A DNA stretch of 64,000 bases, taken from contig NZ_JAUSTI010000005.1 in NCBI RefSeq assembly GCF_030812775.1, positions 301,156 through 365,155 of the forward strand, given 5' to 3'. Under the pieces are notes generated by a model. The model saw only the letters and a list, made by a program, of their open reading frames with translations. It ran no database searches and had not been told where the DNA came from. Shown in pieces: positions 17,182 to 25,050 of this stretch. How positions within the stretch are numbered: the stretch's first letter is position 1; each line of letters begins with the position of its first letter. Made by a program: the position numbers and the translations under genes. This DNA comes from Paenibacillus tundrae (GTDB taxonomy: Bacteria > Bacillota > Bacilli > Paenibacillales > Paenibacillaceae).

Positions 17182-18591
17182 ATGAAACGAAATGTATTGA
17201 GATGGTCTGCTGTGATGATGATGTGGGTTGTGATATTCATGCTCACGCCTAATCTGACATCAGCAGCGGGACTTCATTTTCCTGAACGGGATGAGGTCAA
17301 GCGAACATGGAATCAACTGCAGGACATGAATGCTGGATTAAAGACTTATGATACCGAACCTTCCTTTAAAGCACCATATGAGATCGGAAAAGTGAATCAG
17401 ACGATGCTTGAACAAGCCTTGTTAGCTACGAATCTGGTTCGTGCCTTGGCTGGGTTGCCAAGTGATGTGCAGTTGGATAACGAATTGAATGAGTTGGCAC
17501 AGCATGGTGCGGTCTTACTGGCAGCTACCGATAAGCTGTCTCACTATCCTGAGAAGCCAGGAGATATGACAGATGAATTTTATAACAGAGGTTATCAATC
17601 CACTAAAAGCAGCAATTTATCAAGCGGAAGAAATAATCTAAGTAGAAATGTACTGGACGGTTATATGCCAGATACAGGCAGGAATGCAGATCGCGTAGGA
17701 CATCGCCGTTGGGTGCTCAATCCTTCTTTGCAGAAGGTGGGTTTTGGTATCGCTGGTGGATATGGTTCAATGCAGGTGTTCGACAAATCTCGTGCTGAGG
17801 CAGTGAATTATGATTACATCGCATGGCCGGCAGCAGATTTCCCGCAACAGTTATTTGGCGGTTCTCACCCGTGGTCGGTCACGTTGAATCCCGACAAGTA
17901 TGAGAAGCCTTCTTTGCAGAATGTAAAGGTACAAGTAACTGATCTACAAAGCCAGAAAAAATGGGCGTTAGATAGTACAAATAACGATCTAAACAAGGAT
18001 CTATACTTGAATGTGCAGTTAAGTGGGTTCGGCGTGTCTAATGCGATTATTTTCCGTCTGGACGGAGTAGAGGAGTACACAGGGAAATACCAAGTTAACA
18101 TTACTGGCTTGCGTACAGTGGGTGGACAGGCTACCGAGCTATCTTATACGGTAGACTTCTATGATTTATCCCAGCACTTCTATCCGGGCGAGACGGAGAA
18201 ATGGAACTTGCAATTTTCTGTTGAGAAAGCATGGTCATATGAGACACGTACGGGAACGAAATATTTTGATGAAGAGAATCGTCCTTATATTGAAAAAGGA
18301 AGCACACTCGTTCCATTAAGACTAGTTAGCGAGTCACTTGGGCTTGACGTTCAGTGGGCTCCAGTTGATCGAGTCATTCGGATCTCAGATGATAAGAAGG
18401 AGATTGTTTTGAAGACAGGTAGCCAGCAAGTCCGGGTCAATGGTGTAGAAACGACAGTTTCAGTAGCTCCAACAGTCGTTCGGGGTGTTACCTTTGTGCC
18501 ACTGCGATTTGTGTCTGAACAGTTGGGTCTGTCTGTTGATTTTGAAGAGAGTAGCAAGTTAGTGCGAATTGAGCGGGAGTACGTGCACTAA
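17182..18591 (+). CDS. Secreted CAP-domain protein with C-terminal stalk (copper amine oxidase N-like) domain
   Basis: A 469-residue exported protein. A signal peptide (about 1-29, cleaved near TSAAG) precedes a CAP/SCP-type domain (about 65-180), recognised by LLATNLVRALAGLPS, the HGAVLL His and ADRVGHRRWVLNP. A beta-rich middle region follows, and residues about 370-465 form the stalk domain widespread in Paenibacillus (STLVPLRLVSESLGLDVQW, TFVPLRFVSEQLGLSV). Its role in the envelope is unknown; CAP domains bind ligands or, rarely, act as proteases. Its gene is monocistronic, ending in a terminator. Confidence 0.82.
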   Translation: MKRNVLRWSAVMMMWVVIFMLTPNLTSAAGLHFPERDEVKRTWNQLQDMNAGLKTYDTEPSFKAPYEIGKVNQTMLEQALLATNLVRALAGLPSDVQLDNELNELAQHGAVLLAATDKLSHYPEKPGDMTDEFYNRGYQSTKSSNLSSGRNNLSRNVLDGYMPDTGRNADRVGHRRWVLNPSLQKVGFGIAGGYGSMQVFDKSRAEAVNYDYIAWPAADFPQQLFGGSHPWSVTLNPDKYEKPSLQNVKVQVTDLQSQKKWALDSTNNDLNKDLYLNVQLSGFGVSNAIIFRLDGVEEYTGKYQVNITGLRTVGGQATELSYTVDFYDLSQHFYPGETEKWNLQFSVEKAWSYETRTGTKYFDEENRPYIEKGSTLVPLRLVSESLGLDVQWAPVDRVIRISDDKKEIVLKTGSQQVRVNGVETTVSVAPTVVRGVTFVPLRFVSEQLGLSVDFEESSKLVRIEREYVH

Positions 18592-18643
18592 GTCGCTCTT
18601 TTAATTGTGGCAGTTTTTTGATCAGACTGTACTAATTGTTATG

Positions 18644-18694
18644 AGAAGCGGGATTCCCAGCTATATGCTGAGATTCACCGCTTCTTATTTTTAT
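18644..18694 (+). terminator. Terminator of the CAP-stalk gene
   Basis: AGAAGCGG pairs with CCGCTTCT, with an inner AGC/GCT stem, followed by TTATTTTTAT. Confidence 0.7.
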
Positions 18695-18725
18695 AAAGAG
18701 AGGCTACCAACCGCTTATAATAGCG

Positions 18726-19112
18726 TTATTCCGTATGTGCTACTGCTCTGATCTCGACTAATTGTTCGGGGAAAGCTAAGTAGGTAACACCAATAAGGCT
18801 ACCCGCAGGACGATGGTGTTCCCCTAGGTATTCTTTAAAAATCTCAATAACTTGCCCTCCATGTTCCTGTGCGTTGGTTAGGTATACCTCAACATAAGCG
18901 AGATTGTTTTTCGTAATGCCGAATTGGGATAACACGTGATCTAGATTATCTAGAGTTTGACGCGTCTGGGTTTCAATATTACCAACCCCAACGAACTCCC
19001 CTGTTGCATTATGGGAGAATTGACCTGAGATGTATAAGGTACCGTTTACACTGTATCCTTGTGAAATACCGTGATCCCAGAGATTGTGATTATACGTTTG
19101 AACTGCATTCAT
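18726..19112 (-). CDS. RidA/YjgF family deaminase
   Basis: A 128-residue member of the Rid superfamily, whose founding members hydrolyse reactive enamine/imine intermediates. Visible features are the N-terminal AVQTYNHNLWDHGISQGYSV segment, the GNIETQTRQTLDNLDHVL helix and a C-terminal ALPE-like turn reading LAFPEQLVEIRAVA. The conserved Arg that binds the substrate carboxylate in RidA proper is not clearly placed (AGSLIGVTYLAFP), so it may be an outlying subgroup. AAGGAGAG precedes the ATG. It is divergent from an HxlR regulator that probably controls it. Confidence 0.82.
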   Translation of the reverse strand: MNAVQTYNHNLWDHGISQGYSVNGTLYISGQFSHNATGEFVGVGNIETQTRQTLDNLDHVLSQFGITKNNLAYVEVYLTNAQEHGGQVIEIFKEYLGEHHRPAGSLIGVTYLAFPEQLVEIRAVAHTE

Positions 19113-19125
19113 ATGTTTCTCTCCT

Positions 19126-19139
19126 TTACTTCAAAGTAA
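19126..19139. promoter_or_regulatory. Palindrome next to the ridA ribosome site
   Basis: TTACTT-CA-AAGTAA is a perfect 6-bp inverted repeat with a two-base centre between the divergent RidA and HxlR genes. It is a candidate half of the HxlR control region. Confidence 0.35.
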
Positions 19140-19169
19140 GGCTAAGTATAAACTTAGGACATAGAATAG

Positions 19170-19200
19170 GATAGTACGCACTTTAAAGATAGGTACTATC
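19170..19200. promoter_or_regulatory. Candidate HxlR operator
   Basis: GATAGTAC (19170-19177) and GTACTATC (19193-19200) are a perfect 8-bp inverted repeat with a 15-base spacer, placed just ahead of the HxlR start. The half-site resembles the TACTAT-type operators of Bacillus HxlR/DUF24 regulators such as YodB. Confidence 0.5.
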
Positions 19201-19220
19201 TGAAAGGATAGTGTGAAATA

Positions 19221-19559
19221 ATGGGAATATCAGATTTGAACGGTGGAGATAAGAATATTGCAGATACCCCCTTTGGTTATACGATGTCCGTAATCGGAGG
19301 GAAGTGGAAAATGATTATCCTCTATCTCTTAGCGGAAAAACAAACGGTTCGCTTCAATGAAATGAAAAGACAGCTTGGGGTCATCACATATAAGACGCTA
19401 AGCGCACAACTTAAAGAGTTGGAAGCTGATGGCATGGTCAAGCGGGAGGAATATCCGCAGGTACCACCTAAAGTGGAGTACAGCCTCACGGACAAGGCTA
19501 AGACATTGTTGCCTGTGTTGGAGCAGCTATGTGATTGGGGAGTTAAGAACCGCAGTTAG
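19221..19559 (+). CDS. HxlR family transcriptional regulator
   Basis: A 112-residue winged-helix regulator. It shows the family signature from about residue 20 ([16 protein letters not shown]), the FNEMKRQLGVITYKTLSAQL recognition region and [16 protein letters not shown] near the C terminus. The Cys usually found just before the family motif, which senses oxidants or quinones in YodB-type members, is absent near the N terminus (only one Cys, near the C terminus), so a different signal is likely. It is divergent from the RidA gene with an inverted repeat between them. Confidence 0.9.
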   Translation: MGISDLNGGDKNIADTPFGYTMSVIGGKWKMIILYLLAEKQTVRFNEMKRQLGVITYKTLSAQLKELEADGMVKREEYPQVPPKVEYSLTDKAKTLLPVLEQLCDWGVKNRS

Positions 19560-19615
19560 CACGAACGTGGAATTTTCGAGAATTTGGTTGTATAGGAGAA
19601 TCATCCCACAATGAT

Positions 19616-19640
19616 AGAGCGCATCGCTGCCAGCGATGAG
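19616..19640 (+). pseudogene. Partial tRNA-Ala-like relic
   Basis: From AGAGCGCATCGCTG onward this stretch matches the D-stem/anticodon arm of the tRNA-Ala at 16685-16757 over 24 bases with one mismatch, which changes the anticodon-loop GGC to GCC. The flanks lack acceptor and D-loop sequences, and the T-arm region retains only a weak AAGAAGTTC-like trace. It cannot fold as a whole tRNA. Confidence 0.6.
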
Positions 19641-19694
19641 ATAAGAAGTTCTACGTCAAACTTAATTCAGAACTCATTCCTGAACTCCGCCATA

Positions 19695-19730
19695 AGAGCA
19701 CCTCACATCATGTGATGGTGTTCTTTTATG
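19695..19730 (+). terminator. Intrinsic terminator-like hairpin
   Basis: AGAGCACC and TCACAT pair with ATGTGA and GGTGTTCT, followed by TTTTATG. It lies downstream of the HxlR gene and the tRNA relic. Confidence 0.7.
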
Positions 19731-19873
19731 TTTAACTATATCCTCTGCCAAAAAGGCTAAAAGAATCCGTTTGAAGAGTTTACATTGAACACCGTAACTT
19801 GTACGAAATATATGTATTATAACTTTGTTGTAAACGCTTTAATTTGGCGTAGACAAAGGTAAACGCAAATGAT

Positions 19874-19898
19874 ATATTGTTTCTACAAGAAACAATAT
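19874..19898. promoter_or_regulatory. Candidate MarR operator
   Basis: ATATTGTTTCT, ACA, AGAAACAATAT form a perfect 11-bp inverted repeat with a 3-base centre. It lies 130 bases upstream of a hydrolase gene that is followed by a MarR gene, so autoregulation of that pair is the simplest reading. Confidence 0.55.
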
Positions 19899-20030
19899 TA
19901 TTTGTAATGAATATGAAATCCGAAGGTCAAGTGCATCAGAAAAATACAATTAAGGGCACACATATGCTAAGGAATTTTATCGATTTATTTTCCATTTAGT
20001 GTTTGAGTGTACCAGAAGGTAGGGGTAAAT

Positions 20031-20840
20031 ATGAGCACAATGGAGATAACGATTCAATCTTTTGACGGAACTCAGCTTTATTTCTGTAAAAATGTTGTCA
20101 GTAATGCAAAGGCAGCGGTCGTTATCGTTCATGGGTTATGCGAGCATGCTGGGCGCTATGATTATGTAACGGAAAAACTGAATAAACGTGGAGTTAGTGT
20201 TTATCGGTTTGACCATCGGGGTCATGCCAGATCAGAAGGGCAGCGCACGTTCTATAGGGATTTTCATCAGATCATTGATGATGTCAATGTCATTGTTGAA
20301 AAAGCATTGCAAGAAAGCGGCGATATCCCGCTATTTGTCATTGGACATAGCATGGGCGGCTTTGCAACTTCTGCGTTCGGAACGAAATACCCTGGCAAAG
20401 TAAAAGGTATTATCCTTTCAGGAGCACTAACTCGTTACAATACGAAGGTTGCCGGAGAACTGCCGCTTGACCTGCCACTTGGCACGTATTTTCCGAATGA
20501 GCTTGGAAGTGGTGTATGTAGTGATCCAGAGGTTGTATCTGCATACAATAATGACCCGCTTGTTGAGAAGCAGATTTCTGTGGATTTGTTCAATAGCTTG
20601 GGGTATGGGGTGGCGTGGCTGAAGGAACATGCGAAACAATTTGTTGATCCGGTGCTTGTTCTGCATGGAGCAAATGATGGACTGGTGAGTGAACAGGATT
20701 CACGCGACTTTTACGGAGATATTGCCTCGACCGATAAAACGTTGAAAATTTACGCACACCTCATGCACGAGATCTTTAACGAGCCGACTCGAGATGAAGT
20801 GATTGAAGAAGCGATAACCTGGATTGAAAAACATATCTAA
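20031..20840 (+). CDS. Alpha/beta hydrolase, monoacylglycerol lipase/lysophospholipase type
   Basis: A 269-residue soluble hydrolase of the PldB/Hydrolase_4 group. The oxyanion-hole region is VIVHGLCEHAGRY, followed by the FDHRGHARSEG segment. The nucleophile Ser lies in GHSMGG, the acid is the Asp in LVLHGANDGLV, and the His is in LMHEIFNEP. This pattern is that of bacterial monoacylglycerol lipases. The ATG at 20031 is chosen over an upstream GTG because AGGTAGGGG lies close. A MarR gene follows 46 bases later, so the two probably form a small self-regulated lipid- or ester-detoxifying operon. Confidence 0.88.
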   Translation: MSTMEITIQSFDGTQLYFCKNVVSNAKAAVVIVHGLCEHAGRYDYVTEKLNKRGVSVYRFDHRGHARSEGQRTFYRDFHQIIDDVNVIVEKALQESGDIPLFVIGHSMGGFATSAFGTKYPGKVKGIILSGALTRYNTKVAGELPLDLPLGTYFPNELGSGVCSDPEVVSAYNNDPLVEKQISVDLFNSLGYGVAWLKEHAKQFVDPVLVLHGANDGLVSEQDSRDFYGDIASTDKTLKIYAHLMHEIFNEPTRDEVIEEAITWIEKHI

Positions 20841-20886
20841 TTTCAGTACATTTAGAGAGAGAATTTGAAGATGAAAGGGATTACCC

Positions 20887-21408
20887 ATGAAATTAGAATG
20901 GATGGGCAACCATCGAACACTCGTTGAGAAGATCATTAAATACGGTAATGCGTATTCAAACACGTATAAGTTGCAGCGAAGTTATGGCACGAATGTCATA
21001 TTCTCAGCTTCGCAAATTCAAACCTTGGAATATATTCTTGAAGCTGAGGACAAAGAGGAAAAAATGTCTGAAATGGCAGCACGTCTTGGTGTTAGTCGGA
21101 GTACATTCTCCAAAAATGTGAAAAACTTGACGGAAAAAGGCTTGCTGGAGAAATACCATTTGAGCGGAAATCGCAAAGACATCTATGTTAAACCTTCGGC
21201 AAAGGGACGTGAAGTGTATGCCGAGTACACAGCGTTTGTCCGTGAACTTTGTTTTGATGAGATTTTCCAATATGCGGATAACATCTCCGCAACTGACCAA
21301 GACAATTTTATTCGCATTTTGGATAAATTAGCTGATGTTTTAGTCTGGTACGGTGAAAAAGAACAGGTTACGCGCAAGCTGATTAAGATTGATCCAGTCG
21401 ACCAATAA
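20887..21408 (+). CDS. MarR family transcriptional regulator
   Basis: A 173-residue winged-helix regulator. The helix-turn-helix spans about 60-85 (EKMSEMAARLGVSRSTFSKN) and the beta wing about 95-110 (YHLSGNRKDIYVKPSAKG), flanked by N- and C-terminal dimerisation helices. It follows the hydrolase gene, and a strong inverted repeat lies ahead of that gene. The ligand is unknown; membership of the operon suggests a fatty or aromatic compound. Confidence 0.88.
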   Translation: MKLEWMGNHRTLVEKIIKYGNAYSNTYKLQRSYGTNVIFSASQIQTLEYILEAEDKEEKMSEMAARLGVSRSTFSKNVKNLTEKGLLEKYHLSGNRKDIYVKPSAKGREVYAEYTAFVRELCFDEIFQYADNISATDQDNFIRILDKLADVLVWYGEKEQVTRKLIKIDPVDQ

Positions 21409-21465
21409 ACGTATCTCTATCGATTAGAGCTGATCATTAATTCTCATCGTATAAGGAGTTTTCCT

Positions 21466-21645
21466 ATGGCATGCACTTGGCCGAGAAGGAAGATTCTTTT
21501 TTTTTGTGAACTCGCCCATTCCCTCCGCGAATGTCCCTCATACAGTATAAGGTACTTTCGTGGAGTGGAAGTCAACAAATGGTTAATGGGGAGAGTGTCA
21601 TATGGTGAAATTATCAACCAAGCTTACCGGACGGGTTATTTATAA
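21466..21645 (+). CDS. Possible small ORF with strong ribosome site
   Basis: A 59-codon frame starts at ATG 21466, 8 bases after ATAAGGAG, and runs into the start of the next gene, overlapping it by 44 bases in another frame. The protein is Arg/Cys-rich with no recognisable domain and contains a run of T codons. It might be a leader peptide for the flavoenzyme gene or a chance frame; I lean towards chance. Confidence 0.2.
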   Translation: MACTWPRRKILFFCELAHSLRECPSYSIRYFRGVEVNKWLMGRVSYGEIINQAYRTGYL

Positions 21646-22957
21646 AGGAGATCCAGGTTATGATGCGGCACGTAAAAATTGGGATCCACATACCGACAGA
21701 AAGCCAAAGGTCTTCGTCTTTGCTCAAAAAACGAAAGATGTCTCCAATGCCATTAAGTGGGCTCGTGAGAATAACGTACCAATTCGGCCGCGGAGTGGAA
21801 GGCATGCGCTTGAAGTGAATTTATCGCAGGTGAATGGTGGCATTGTCATTGATGTTAGTGAGCTGAATTCCATTAAGCTGGATTCTAAAAAGGGAACGGT
21901 CGTTGTCGGCACAGGAAACCGAGTGGGGAGAATCGCCCATACGCTGGCGAAAAAAGGTTTTATTGCCCCCTTTGGTGACAGTCCTACGGTCGGTATTGGT
22001 GGAATTACATTAGGTGGCGGGATCGGACCGCTGCAACGTACCATTGGATTAATTAGTGATAACTTACTCGAACTAGAGATGGTAGACGCTAACGGAAAAG
22101 TGATTCGGGCTAACCGAAATTGTAATGCAGACCTCTTCTGGGCATCCCAGGGAGGCGGCGGAGGAAACTTTGGGGTATATACCAAATACAAATTCAAAGT
22201 ACGTCGTGCGCCGGCAAAGGCTACCGTGTATCGCATTACTTGGCCATGGGCTCAATTCGAGAAGGTACTTAAAACTTGGCAAACGTGGGCTCCATCTGTA
22301 GATACAAGACTTGGAAGTGAGTTGTCCATTGGCCCCAAAAAGGGTGGAAATGTTAGCATGGAGGGGTTATTCCTCGGTTCCAAAACAGAAGCTCTTCGCC
22401 TGTTAAAGCCACTTACCAGTGTAGGTACACCTACTCAAACCATTATTCGCTCGGTACCTTATCCCGATGCTGTAACCTTCCTGTTACCCCCTGATCCGGT
22501 ACTTACTCAAAGGTATAGTAACCAGTTCTCATCCGGATTCGCCAAACGTCCATTTCCAGAACAAGCGATCAAGTCGATGCGTAGATTTTTGGAAAATGTA
22601 GAAGGGGAGTTTGCGGGGTTCTTTTTTCTCAATTGGGGCGGCGCAGTAAGTCGGAAATCCCCTAGGTCTACAGCATTTTTCTGGCGCAAAGCGAAGTTCT
22701 ATGTGGAATGGAACAGCTCGTGGACGAAACCATCGCAAGCCTCCAAAAATATTGCAATCGTGCGTAACACACGCCAAAAATTACAGCCATACATTGTAGG
22801 TTCATATATAAACGTGCCAGACCAAGGCATCAAGCATTCAGGTCCTGTATATTACGGTGCTAACTATGCCAGATTACGCAGAGTGAAAGCCAAATATGAT
22901 CCCAAAAATGTGTTCAACAATCCGCAAAGCATCACTCCTGCTCGTTCAATCAAGTAA
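21602..22957 (+). CDS. FAD-binding oxidoreductase, berberine-bridge-enzyme type
   Basis: A 451-residue flavoenzyme with an N-terminal PCMH/FAD_binding_4 domain (about 30-200; RPRSGRHALE at the position where BBE-type enzymes have a His that can bind FAD covalently, then VVGTGNRVGRI and GGITLGGGIGPLQR) and a C-terminal BBE domain (YYGANYARLRRVKAKYDPKNVF). It lacks a signal peptide. Relatives oxidise sugars, alkaloids or secondary-metabolite intermediates with O2; the substrate is unknown. It is preceded by GGGGAG and ends at a bidirectional terminator. Confidence 0.88.
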   Translation: MVKLSTKLTGRVIYKGDPGYDAARKNWDPHTDRKPKVFVFAQKTKDVSNAIKWARENNVPIRPRSGRHALEVNLSQVNGGIVIDVSELNSIKLDSKKGTVVVGTGNRVGRIAHTLAKKGFIAPFGDSPTVGIGGITLGGGIGPLQRTIGLISDNLLELEMVDANGKVIRANRNCNADLFWASQGGGGGNFGVYTKYKFKVRRAPAKATVYRITWPWAQFEKVLKTWQTWAPSVDTRLGSELSIGPKKGGNVSMEGLFLGSKTEALRLLKPLTSVGTPTQTIIRSVPYPDAVTFLLPPDPVLTQRYSNQFSSGFAKRPFPEQAIKSMRRFLENVEGEFAGFFFLNWGGAVSRKSPRSTAFFWRKAKFYVEWNSSWTKPSQASKNIAIVRNTRQKLQPYIVGSYINVPDQGIKHSGPVYYGANYARLRRVKAKYDPKNVFNNPQSITPARSIK

Positions 22958-22997
22958 ACTGAATTCACTACGATGCAGTTGAATAAACAATAGAAAA

Positions 22998-23037
22998 AGC
23001 CACATGAGTTCATTATGGATGAACCCATGTGGCTTTA
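22998..23037. terminator. Bidirectional terminator
   Basis: AAAGCCACATG and CATGTGGCTTT form the arms, with GTTCAT/ATGAAC pairing inside. It separates two convergent genes and can serve both strands. Confidence 0.8.
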
Positions 23038-23081
23038 TTGTTCTGTTCATACCGCATAGCCAGGTATGCAACGTGAAGAGA

Positions 23082-23381
23082 TTAATTCGTTTTAACAGCT
23101 TCTCCAGCAAATACTTCAACGTCCATAGGTGCAGCCATGAATGCTGCGGCTTGTTGAACAAAAGCTTGGAAATGCGCACTTGCGTTATGAGAAGCAGTAG
23201 CTGCTTCATCTTTCCACAGTTCAACCATAGTATATTTTTGTTCCTGCTCTGTATGTTTCAACAACTCGTAGCTGATGTTGCCTTCTTCTTGGCGTGTTGC
23301 AGCCACCAATTCTTTTGTTGCAGCAAGGAAAGCTTGCTCTTGATCCGGTTTAACTTGCAGGTGTGCGTGAATGATAATCAT
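23082..23381 (-). CDS. Putative quinol monooxygenase (ABM family)
   Basis: A 99-residue dimeric alpha-beta barrel protein of the antibiotic biosynthesis monooxygenase/YgiN family. The start IIIHAHLQVKPDQE, the EEGNISYELL strand, and the YTMVELWKDEAATASHNAS block are typical. Members of this type act on quinols or protect against electrophiles. It lies downstream of a nitroreductase and a MarR gene on the same strand, and the three probably form a quinone/electrophile-stress operon. GGAGG precedes the ATG. Confidence 0.88.
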   Translation of the reverse strand: MIIIHAHLQVKPDQEQAFLAATKELVAATRQEEGNISYELLKHTEQEQKYTMVELWKDEAATASHNASAHFQAFVQQAAAFMAAPMDVEVFAGEAVKTN

Positions 23382-23512
23382 AATAGTCTACCTCCGTTGT
23401 AATGTATATTTGTTGGCTCGAATGGTTGTTACTCCCGTAAGTGGGAAGACAAGAATCATTTCGGTTCTATCAACTAGAATTTAACTAGAACCAGCGTTAA
23501 CTGTAGATAAGA

Positions 23513-24163
23513 TTATGCCCAAGTTGTAATTGTATCAACAGGCAGACGATAGGAAGGGTGACCTTCTTTCGCAGATTTACCGATGGAGATCAGCATTACC
23601 GGTTGATAACGCTCTTTGTCCATTCCGAATGTTTCAGCGATTTGATCTTTCTCGTAACCACCAATTGGGTTCGTGTCATAACCGTGTGCACGGGCGGCGA
23701 GCATCAATTGCATGGAAGCAAGACCAGCATCAATCAGGTTAACGTCACGCAGATCTGCTGCAGACATATTATCATAATAAGGTTTAACAAATTTAACTTG
23801 TTGATCTTTGATATCCTGTGGCATGAAACCATGCTCTACAGCTTTGCCGAAGATCTCTTCCAGGTATTCAACGTTGTTCATATCGATAAATACCCCAATG
23901 ACAGCGGCAGAAGTCAACACTTGATTCTGATTGAATTTAGCTAGTGGAGCTAGTTTTGCTTTGCCTTCTGGAGTGTCTACAACCAAGAAACGCCATGGCT
24001 GCATATTAACAGAAGATGGTGCACGTGAAGCTTCAGCCAGAATCTCAGTCATTTCTTCACGACTAATTTTAACTTCAGGATCGTACAGTTTAACGGAGCG
24101 ACGACCGTAAGTAATTTCGTTAAAGTCATTTGTTTTTTGGAATTTGCTTTCAATTGTACTCAT
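23513..24163 (-). CDS. Nitroreductase family protein
   Basis: A 216-residue FMN-dependent oxidoreductase, related to Bacillus YodC/MhqN-type nitroreductases. FMN-phosphate contacts are suggested by YGRRSVKLYD near residue 20, SRAPSSVNMQPWRFLVV near 45, and the C-terminal GYEKDQIAETFG and PVMLISIGKS segments. It likely reduces quinones or nitro compounds with NAD(P)H. It is sandwiched between a MarR regulator gene (31 bases upstream) and the ABM monooxygenase gene, all on the minus strand. Confidence 0.92.
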   Translation of the reverse strand: MSTIESKFQKTNDFNEITYGRRSVKLYDPEVKISREEMTEILAEASRAPSSVNMQPWRFLVVDTPEGKAKLAPLAKFNQNQVLTSAAVIGVFIDMNNVEYLEEIFGKAVEHGFMPQDIKDQQVKFVKPYYDNMSAADLRDVNLIDAGLASMQLMLAARAHGYDTNPIGGYEKDQIAETFGMDKERYQPVMLISIGKSAKEGHPSYRLPVDTITTWA

Positions 24164-24194
24164 GTATAGTTCTCTCCTCTATATTTAGGCTGGT

Positions 24195-24614
24195 TTAAAA
24201 GTTGTTTTGCATACGTTCCAAGTAATTAGCGAGGGCTAACACTTCTTCTTCACTAAAGCCTTGTAGGATCTGGTTAATAAAATTGGTTTTCTCTGTCTTA
24301 TAGCCTTCAATTTGCTTGCGACCATGGTCTGTCAGACGAACAAACGTTACCCGGTTATCCTCGGGGTTCTTGCGTCTGGTCACCATCTGATCCGCCTCAA
24401 GTTGTTTCAAGTGGCGTGTAATGGCAGCACTATCGATGTTAATGATTTTCTGAAGCATGGACTGGTTAATCTCATCAACCTGATCCAATTCATGCAAAAT
24501 CTCAAATCGAGAGGAGCTGATACCTGTACAGCGTTCGAACTTGGGACTGATTTTGTTGCCCAATACATTCAGCAGATTGATGATTTGTTCTTCTTTGGAA
24601 ACCATACGTGTCAT
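24195..24614 (-). CDS. MarR family regulator of the nitroreductase operon
   Basis: A 139-residue winged-helix repressor. The DNA-recognition region is INQSMLQKIINIDSAAITRHLKQLEADQ (about 40-70 with the recognition helix at SAAITRHLKQ) and the wing is RRKNPEDNRVTFVRLTDHG. The start is set at 24614, where GGGAGG ends about 8 bases upstream; the frame extends further without a ribosome site. First gene of a three-gene operon with nitroreductase and monooxygenase. The arrangement resembles MhqR-type control of quinone detoxification; the inducer is inferred, not seen. Confidence 0.88.
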   Translation of the reverse strand: MTRMVSKEEQIINLLNVLGNKISPKFERCTGISSSRFEILHELDQVDEINQSMLQKIINIDSAAITRHLKQLEADQMVTRRKNPEDNRVTFVRLTDHGRKQIEGYKTEKTNFINQILQGFSEEEVLALANYLERMQNNF

Positions 24615-25050
24615 GACTAGACCTCCCGGGTGAATCTGAATCATGAACAACGGCGTATGTTAACAAATAATTAAAGTTGCCAGTATACAATGCCATTGCT
24701 TAATGATTACTACGTCGGATGCTGTCGTTTATTGAGGGATCAATATTTGAGGTATCAATCATTGACGGCTCAATTAATATATCATGCCTTTTATGGATTT
24801 GCAACAGGCTAACAAAAAATGGAGTTTGTATTTTACGCAGCAGATATATCTATGTAGATGTAGTTTATCCGTTAGAAGGCAAACATATTGGTTATGTTCC
24901 ATTGAGAATTATTATCATTTTAACTATAATCAAAAGAACACTACATATATATTGCAAGTAGATACGATCAAGAATTGGTTACTGAACGCCAAACAGTAGA
25001 TTGGTATTCAAGGGTTAGTGGGTTTGATCCGAACAGGAAAGGAAGTCAGC
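24615..25050. other. Gene-free AT-rich interval between divergent regulators
   Basis: 436 bases with no convincing gene; short frames lack codon structure and ribosome sites. It contains loosely repeated ATCAAT/TTGA elements at about 24738-24775. It must hold promoters for the MarR operon (left) and the AraC-type gene (right). Confidence 0.4.

Larger units (their letters stand above)
19560..20030. other. Gene-free interval with tRNA relic, terminator and operator
   Basis: This 471-base interval holds three recognisable items, listed separately: a piece matching the middle of tRNA-Ala, an intrinsic terminator, and a perfect inverted repeat ahead of the hydrolase-MarR genes. No coding frame is convincing. 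Confidence 0.6.

Noticed and set aside
24719..24961. 80-codon frame in the gap before the Btr-like gene
   Set aside because: AT-driven chance frame with no ribosome site or family resemblance.
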